Shown: in pieces, positions 55,101-58,852 of the stretch
Numbering within the stretch: position 1 is the stretch's first letter
Layout of the letters: each line of letters begins with the position of its first letter
Assembly (NCBI GenBank): GCA_007693385.1
Contig: REDR01000060.1
Span: 1 to 58,852, forward strand
Reading direction: 5' to 3'
From: Anaerolineaceae bacterium
Lineage (GTDB): Bacteria > Chloroflexota > Anaerolineae > Aggregatilineales > Phototrophicaceae
Length of the DNA: 58,852 nt
Notes under the pieces: generated by a model
What the model saw: the letters and a program-made list of their open reading frames with translations, nothing else
What the model was told of the DNA's origin: nothing
Databases searched by the model: none
Program-made: the position numbers and the translations under genes

Positions 55101-55357
55101 CGCCGATCAACAAGGTGGCGCAAGGTTCGCCGCATGTGATTGATCGCATGATGGCCGGTGACATCGACCTGATTATCAATACGCCATTAGGCGGACAGGC
55201 GCACGACGACGGCGGGCGCATCCGCGCCACCGCGCATCTGCTCGGCATCCCGATCATCACCACGATGAGCGCGGCGATGGCCTCCGTGCAGGGCATCAAG
55301 GCGCTACAACGCAAGCCGTTAAAGGTGCGGAGCTTACAATCGCATCATAGCGATTGA
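52163..55357 (+). CDS. carB: Carbamoyl-phosphate synthase large subunit
   Basis: A 1064-residue enzyme that makes carbamoyl phosphate for arginine and pyrimidines. Two ATP-grasp halves are clear: [19 protein letters not shown] in the first and [18 protein letters not shown] in the second, each followed by VRPSY(T/V)LGG and EVNPR or EMNPR. The C-terminal 140 residues are the regulatory MGS-like domain. The small subunit carA is not in the window. AGGA is upstream of the ATG, and the gene comes 30 bp after the carbonic anhydrase stop. Confidence 0.96.
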   Translation: MPKRTDIKTIMVIGSGPIVIGQASEFDYSGVQACKALRAEGYRIVLVNSNPATIMTDPEFADATYIEPLTPEICERIIEQERPDALLPTVGGQTALNLAMALQEQGILDKHGVELIGASMHSIQLAEDRQLFKDAMTEIGLKSPESEVVSTVEDALRVAERMGYPVLVRPSYTLGGSGGGVAYTPEELERVARNGIKQSPVNQVLVDYSLLGWKEYELEIMRDGAGNFVVVCAIENLDPMGVHTGDSITVAPVQTLTDKELQRLRDMARLIFDKVGLATGGANVQYAINPDDGDVYVIEMNPRVSRSSALASKATGFPIAKIAALVAVGYTLDEIPNDITRETPASFEPSLDYVVVKIPRWDFEKFTEADAVLGPQMKAVGEVMAIGRTFPEALQKAIRSLDIGIMGFGTNLEAVPPPALKVATARRLFQVAANLHNGVSVDEVVENTRFDRWFVGQMADIIAIHRAVLTVESLDALDQADFTRLKRYGFADAYIAQLLGVDEFAVRERRKSLGVVTNYYRVDTCAAEFEAHTPYLYSTYEDGDEADPTDAKKVMVLGGGPNRIGQGIEFDYCCVHACFALKRMGYETIMVNCNPETVSTDYDTADRLYFEPLTVEDVMNIIDREKPDGVLVQFGGQTPLNIAEKLQQAGAPIWGTSVDTIDLAEDRERFNALMAELDINQPAGAIATSRQSAIDAAERIGYPVLVRPSYVLGGRGMSIVFDEGQLTAWVDQHVKWDGHPVLIDQFLEDAFEVDVDALCDGERVVIGGVMQHIEEAGVHSGDSACVLPPYKISQFHLEIIREQTARIGLALGVRGLFNIQYAIKDDVVYVLEVNPRASRTVPFVSKAVGRPLASYAAQIAAGATLESLGMTAEPRVDGFFVKEAVLPFLKFPDVDARLGPEMRSTGEVMGHAASFGHAFVKAQIAANMTLPTSGAVFISVNDYDKGAVAKIARDLYALGFDLLATTGTAHWLDMIGLPVTPINKVAQGSPHVIDRMMAGDIDLIINTPLGGQAHDDGGRIRATAHLLGIPIITTMSAAMASVQGIKALQRKPLKVRSLQSHHSD

Positions 55358-55366
55358 TGAAAAAAA

Positions 55367-55394
55367 GGGCGCATCCACACCTGTAGATGCGCCC
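55367..55394. terminator. Terminator between carB and ileS
   Basis: GGGCGCATC pairs with GATGCGCCC over a ten-base loop. On the minus strand it is followed by a T-run and ends ileS; on the plus strand it follows the carB stop. Confidence 0.8.
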
Positions 55395-55400
55395 TCCGTG

Positions 55401-58400
55401 TTACGATGATGTGATGCGGCGCACGCCGACGACCAGCTCGCCGCCCAGATTTTTCACGTCGCGCTTGTCCTTGAACTCGGTGACGGTGAAGCCGTCCGCC
55501 TCCGCCACGCCATCGGCTAGACTGTCGGCCAGCGTCTCCGCTTTGATATAATCGGCGAATTGAGCGACTGCCGCCGCTAGATCACCGGTCGCGCTGTAGA
55601 TCACGTCGATGCGGTCTTCGATGTCGAAGTCGGCCTCTTTGCGGAGCGTCTGCACGCGGCGCACGAATTCCCGCGCCAGCCCTTCGCGCTGTAGATCGGG
55701 CGTCAGGCGCACATCAACCGCCGCCACGTAGCCGCGTTCCTGCGCCACCGCGTAACCCTCTGCCGCGTCGAACTTCACCTCGCATTCTTCCGGCGTGACC
55801 TCGAACGTCGCGCCGTCTAATTCCAGCGTGATCGCTGTGCCGGATTCCAGCGCTTTCGCCCACGCGGTCACGTCATCCGCAGAGCCTTCGCGTAGCGCCT
55901 TCTGCACCTTCGGGAAGTCCTTGCCGAATTTGCGCCCCAGCAACGCGGGCAATGGATTCAACACATAGGCCGCCGCTTCGGAGGCTTCGGCTAACCGGCT
56001 GACCGCCTTCACATTCAATTCGCCGGTCACGATGTCGGCGTAATCGTCCAGCACGCTCGACTCCGCTTCGGTGATGTAGAACCGCGCTTCGGCCAACGGT
56101 TGGCGCACGCCGATAGGTTGCGGTTTGCCGTCGTCGTCGGTGTGGTTATTGCGTGCCGCCAGCCCCAGACTGACCAGCCGCCGCACCAGCGCCATCTCAT
56201 CGCGCAGGGTGTTGTCGATCAACGCCGGATCAGCCTCCGGCCATGTCGCTAGATGCACGCTGTCGGCTTGCGCTTTGCCCCCCTCGACCACCAGATTTTG
56301 ATAGATGGTTTCGCTGAGGAACGGCATCGCGGGCGCGATCAGCTTACTGATCGTCGTCAGGCACTCGTACAACGTAGCATAAGCGCTCTGCTTGTCGGCG
56401 TCGCTGACCGTCTTCCAGAAGCGGCGGCGGCTGAGTCGCAGATACCAGTTGCTCAGCGCCTCGACGAATTCTTGCACCGGGCGCGTCGCGTTGGTCACGT
56501 CGTAATCTTCATAGGCCGCTGTCACGCGCTCGGTCAGCGCGTGCAATTCGGCCAGCACCCAGCGATCCAGCCGGTCACGCTCGGCGACGGGCGGCGCTGA
56601 TTTATCCGGCGTCCAGCCGTCGATGTTGGCGTATGTCACGAAGAAGCTGTATGTATTCCACAGCGTAGACCAGAACTTCTTGACCACTTCGCCCACCAGA
56701 TTGACCGAGAAGCGGCGGCTCTCTCCGGGCGGGCTGGCGGTGTACATATACCACCGGAAGGCATCCGCGCCGTAAGCGTCTAGCACGTCCCACGGGTCAA
56801 CGATGTTGCCCAGACTCTTGGACATCTTCTTGCCGCCCTCGTCCATGATGTGGCCGAGACAGATCACGTTTTTGAATGACGGCTGATCGAACAGCATCAC
56901 GCTGATAGCGTGCAGGGTGTAGAACCAGCCCCGCGTCTGGTCGATGGCCTCGCAGATGTAATCCGCCGGATATTGCCCCTGGAACATCTCTTGATTGCGG
57001 TGCGGATAGCCCCACTGGGCGAACGGCATCGCGCCACTGTCGAACCACACGTCGATGACTTCCGGCACGCGCCGCATCGTGCCGCCGGTGCCGTTGGGAT
57101 TCGGGAACGTCAGATCGTCAACATACGGGCGATGCAGGTCTAGCTCGCTGAGGTCCTGGCCGGTCAGTTGCTCTAGCTCGGCGACGCTACCGACGCACAG
57201 CATATCGCCGTTTTGATCGTCCACCCAGACCGGCAACGGCGTCCCCCAGAAGCGCTCGCGCCCTAGCGCCCAGTCTTTCAGGTTCTCCAGCCATTTACCG
57301 AAGCGCCCGCCCTGAATGTGATCGGGCGTCCAGTTGATCTGCTGGTTGGCGGCCATCATTTGCTCGCGGAATTGCGAAGCGCGGATGTACCACGTCTCGC
57401 GGGCGACGTACATCAGCGGCTCGCCGGTGCGCCAGCTATGCGGATAATTATGCAGATAGCGCCCGGAGCGATACATCAGGCCGCGCTCTTTCAGGTCGCG
57501 GATGATCTCCGGATCGGCATGTTTGAACCACAGCCCGCGAAACTTGGTCACGGCGTCAATGAACTTGCCTTCGCTGTTGACGGTCATCAAAAGCGGCAGG
57601 TCATACGCCTCACCGACGCGCATATCGTCCTCGCCGAAGGCCGGTGCGATGTGGACGATGCCGGTGCCGTCTTCCGTGCTGACGAAATCGCCCGCCACCA
57701 CATAAGCGTAATCCTTGCCATCCTCAACCGGCAGGAACGTATAAAGCGGGCTGTAGTGCCAGCCGAGTAAATCCTTGCCTTTGAACGTCTTGACGACGCG
57801 GTAATTTTCCGGCTCTTTCAGCGTCTTTTCCATCAGGCCACGCGCCAGAATCAATTGCTCGGTGCCTTCGCCATCCTGCGCCGGGCCTTCGACCTGCACA
57901 TAGTCGATGTCCTCACCGACGGCCAGCGCCACGTTGCCGGGCAACGTCCACGGCGTCGTCGTCCATGCCAGCAGATAAACCCCCGGCTTATCGCGCACCG
58001 GAAAGCGCACGTAAACGCTCGGGTCTTCGACTTCTTCATAGCCCAGCGATACCTCATGGCTACTCAATACCGTGCCGGCGTGGGTGGAGTAGGGGACAAT
58101 CTTATAGCCGCGATACAGCAGGTCTTTTTGCCATAGTTGCTGAATGATCCACCACACGGACTCGATGTAATCGTTGGTGAACGTGACATACGCTTCATCG
58201 AGATTCACCCAGAACGCGATGCGCTCCGTCAGTTTCTCCCAGTCGGTGATGTTGCGAAAGACGCTATCGCGGCATTTCTTGTTGAACTCCGCGACGCCGT
58301 ATTCAGCGATTTCGCTCTTGTGTTCAATGCCGAGTTCTTTTTGCACCGCGATCTCGACGGGTAGGCCGTGCGTATCCCAGCCGCCTTTGCGTAGTACATG

Positions 58401-58631
58401 GTAGCCGCGCATGGTCTTATAGCGCGGGAACATATCTTTGAATGCCCGCGCCAGCACATGATGACTGCCCGGCTTGCCGTTGGCGGTGGGCGGACCTTCG
58501 TAAAAGACGTAGTTGGGGCTGTCTTGACGTTCTTCCGTCGTGCGCTCGAAGATGCGTTCGCGCCGCCATAGCGCCATCACGTCTTTCTCTAAATCGTTGA
58601 TGTCTACTTTTGGACTGACTGCCTTAAACAT
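55401..58631 (-). CDS. ileS: Isoleucyl-tRNA synthetase
   Basis: A 1076-residue class I synthetase that charges tRNA-Ile. The HIGH-like motif is in PTANGKPGSHHVLARAF, the KMSKS motif is in GGKKMSKSLGNIVDPW, the connective-peptide editing domain has AWTTTPWTLPGN, and the anticodon domain is followed by a DUF5915-like C-terminal part. This layout (PNYVFYEGPPTANGKPG) is the eukaryote-like, often mupirocin-tolerant class. GAGGGAG precedes the ATG. The leader holds a promoter and a short upstream reading frame. Confidence 0.95.
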   Translation of the reverse strand: MFKAVSPKVDINDLEKDVMALWRRERIFERTTEERQDSPNYVFYEGPPTANGKPGSHHVLARAFKDMFPRYKTMRGYHVLRKGGWDTHGLPVEIAVQKELGIEHKSEIAEYGVAEFNKKCRDSVFRNITDWEKLTERIAFWVNLDEAYVTFTNDYIESVWWIIQQLWQKDLLYRGYKIVPYSTHAGTVLSSHEVSLGYEEVEDPSVYVRFPVRDKPGVYLLAWTTTPWTLPGNVALAVGEDIDYVQVEGPAQDGEGTEQLILARGLMEKTLKEPENYRVVKTFKGKDLLGWHYSPLYTFLPVEDGKDYAYVVAGDFVSTEDGTGIVHIAPAFGEDDMRVGEAYDLPLLMTVNSEGKFIDAVTKFRGLWFKHADPEIIRDLKERGLMYRSGRYLHNYPHSWRTGEPLMYVARETWYIRASQFREQMMAANQQINWTPDHIQGGRFGKWLENLKDWALGRERFWGTPLPVWVDDQNGDMLCVGSVAELEQLTGQDLSELDLHRPYVDDLTFPNPNGTGGTMRRVPEVIDVWFDSGAMPFAQWGYPHRNQEMFQGQYPADYICEAIDQTRGWFYTLHAISVMLFDQPSFKNVICLGHIMDEGGKKMSKSLGNIVDPWDVLDAYGADAFRWYMYTASPPGESRRFSVNLVGEVVKKFWSTLWNTYSFFVTYANIDGWTPDKSAPPVAERDRLDRWVLAELHALTERVTAAYEDYDVTNATRPVQEFVEALSNWYLRLSRRRFWKTVSDADKQSAYATLYECLTTISKLIAPAMPFLSETIYQNLVVEGGKAQADSVHLATWPEADPALIDNTLRDEMALVRRLVSLGLAARNNHTDDDGKPQPIGVRQPLAEARFYITEAESSVLDDYADIVTGELNVKAVSRLAEASEAAAYVLNPLPALLGRKFGKDFPKVQKALREGSADDVTAWAKALESGTAITLELDGATFEVTPEECEVKFDAAEGYAVAQERGYVAAVDVRLTPDLQREGLAREFVRRVQTLRKEADFDIEDRIDVIYSATGDLAAAVAQFADYIKAETLADSLADGVAEADGFTVTEFKDKRDVKNLGGELVVGVRRITSS

Positions 58632-58694
58632 GAAATCTCCCTCAATCTGTCGGACGAATACAGGCGATAATGCGTTATCTTCTGTTGTGCGATG

Positions 58695-58754
58695 TCACCG
58701 TATTCGACGGGCAATCAGTCGCGGGGTGAGCGCCTTATCCTCACTCACTGCCAC
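58695..58754 (-). CDS. Upstream open reading frame (19 codons) in the ileS leader
   Basis: GTG is preceded at seven bases by GAGGAGG. The peptide ends LIARRIR, with one AUU and one AUA isoleucine codon near its stop. Its stop is 63 bp before ileS. It may be a leader peptide that links ileS expression to isoleucine charging. The surrounding GGTGGCCCCGTG also resembles the T-box core at 10 of 12 positions; see findings. Confidence 0.4.
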   Translation of the reverse strand: MAVSEDKALTPRLIARRIR

Positions 58755-58798
58755 GGGGCCACCTCCTCATCGTGTCTGACTTGCCGGATTACCCTCAC

Positions 58799-58826
58799 AT
58801 TATGACCGATTCCGGCGGTTTCTCAA
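58799..58826 (-). promoter_or_regulatory. ileS promoter
   Basis: On the minus strand TTGAGA and CATAAT are 16 bp apart. A start near 58792 would give a leader of about 160 bases that includes the short reading frame. Confidence 0.5.
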
Positions 58827-58852
58827 AGCGTGAACTTTACCCGTGCTGGGCG

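Noticed and set aside
58632-58852. A definite T-box riboswitch before ileS
   Set aside because: The core matches imperfectly, no specifier loop or stem I is visible, and a promoter lies too close. It is kept only as a competing model in the findings.

Overview
The window reads as chromosomal housekeeping DNA from a moderately GC-rich bacterium, most likely a member of the Chloroflexota (an Anaerolineae-like lineage). This is an inference from gene content: an FMN-riboswitch-controlled three-gene riboflavin-type ABC transporter, a separate pair of TIGR03960/TIGR03936 radical-SAM-associated genes, a RecG with a long N-terminal extension, a TGS/uridine-kinase fusion, large TadE/TadG-like surface proteins, and a PhoR/OmpR-type two-component pair. 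There are no insertion sequences, prophage genes, CRISPR arrays or rRNA genes. Two serine tRNA genes lie near 33 kb.

Layout. 0-8.4 kb: a truncated zinc-type binding protein gene behind a Zur/Fur-like palindrome, then rluB-type pseudouridine synthase, PlsC acyltransferase, a radical SAM protein, a MurA-like enolpyruvyl transferase lacking the usual catalytic loop, a hydrolase, a stand-alone receiver domain, the TIGR03936 protein and two small membrane proteins. 8.4-14.4 kb: rpoD with a leader promoter and hairpin, a LiaF-like membrane protein, a PAS histidine kinase, a secreted amidase and rpe. 14.4-15.3 kb: a gene-poor stretch holding a promoter, a possible structured leader or small RNA ending in a strong intrinsic terminator, and two tandem tiny paralogous basic proteins. 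15.3-24.3 kb: YihY, a HAD hydrolase, an OmpR-type regulator, a GT-C-like membrane protein, a P1 peptidase, a DUF2007 protein, rlmN, rpsT and a TPR protein with a very acidic linker and a C-terminal membrane anchor.

24.3-27.6 kb: an FMN riboswitch with a downstream terminator whose 5' arm is complementary to the aptamer core, controlling permease, binding protein and ATPase genes for a flavin-type ABC importer. 27.6-33 kb: recG, a DegV lipid-binding protein, and a secreted PPC-repeat protein. 33-42 kb: tRNA-Ser(UGA) and tRNA-Ser(GCU), lysA, a secreted beta-propeller protein, a glyoxalase-fold dioxygenase, the kinase fusion, and an FHA - hpt - CCA transferase - DUF2085 run.

42-50.5 kb: three large minus-strand genes for a TadE-like protein with two Ig-like (choice-of-anchor D) repeats, a TadG-like protein with a von Willebrand A fold interrupted by two large insertions, and a second TadE-like protein. 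No Tad motor or secretin gene is near them. 50.5-58.9 kb: a carboxylesterase-like hydrolase, beta-carbonic anhydrase, carB and ileS. The ileS leader has its own promoter and a 19-codon upstream reading frame with a strong ribosome binding site.

The least explained parts are the 14.6-15.3 kb leader plus tandem micro-proteins, the TadE/TadG surface module, the MurA-like protein without its catalytic cysteine, and the ileS leader.
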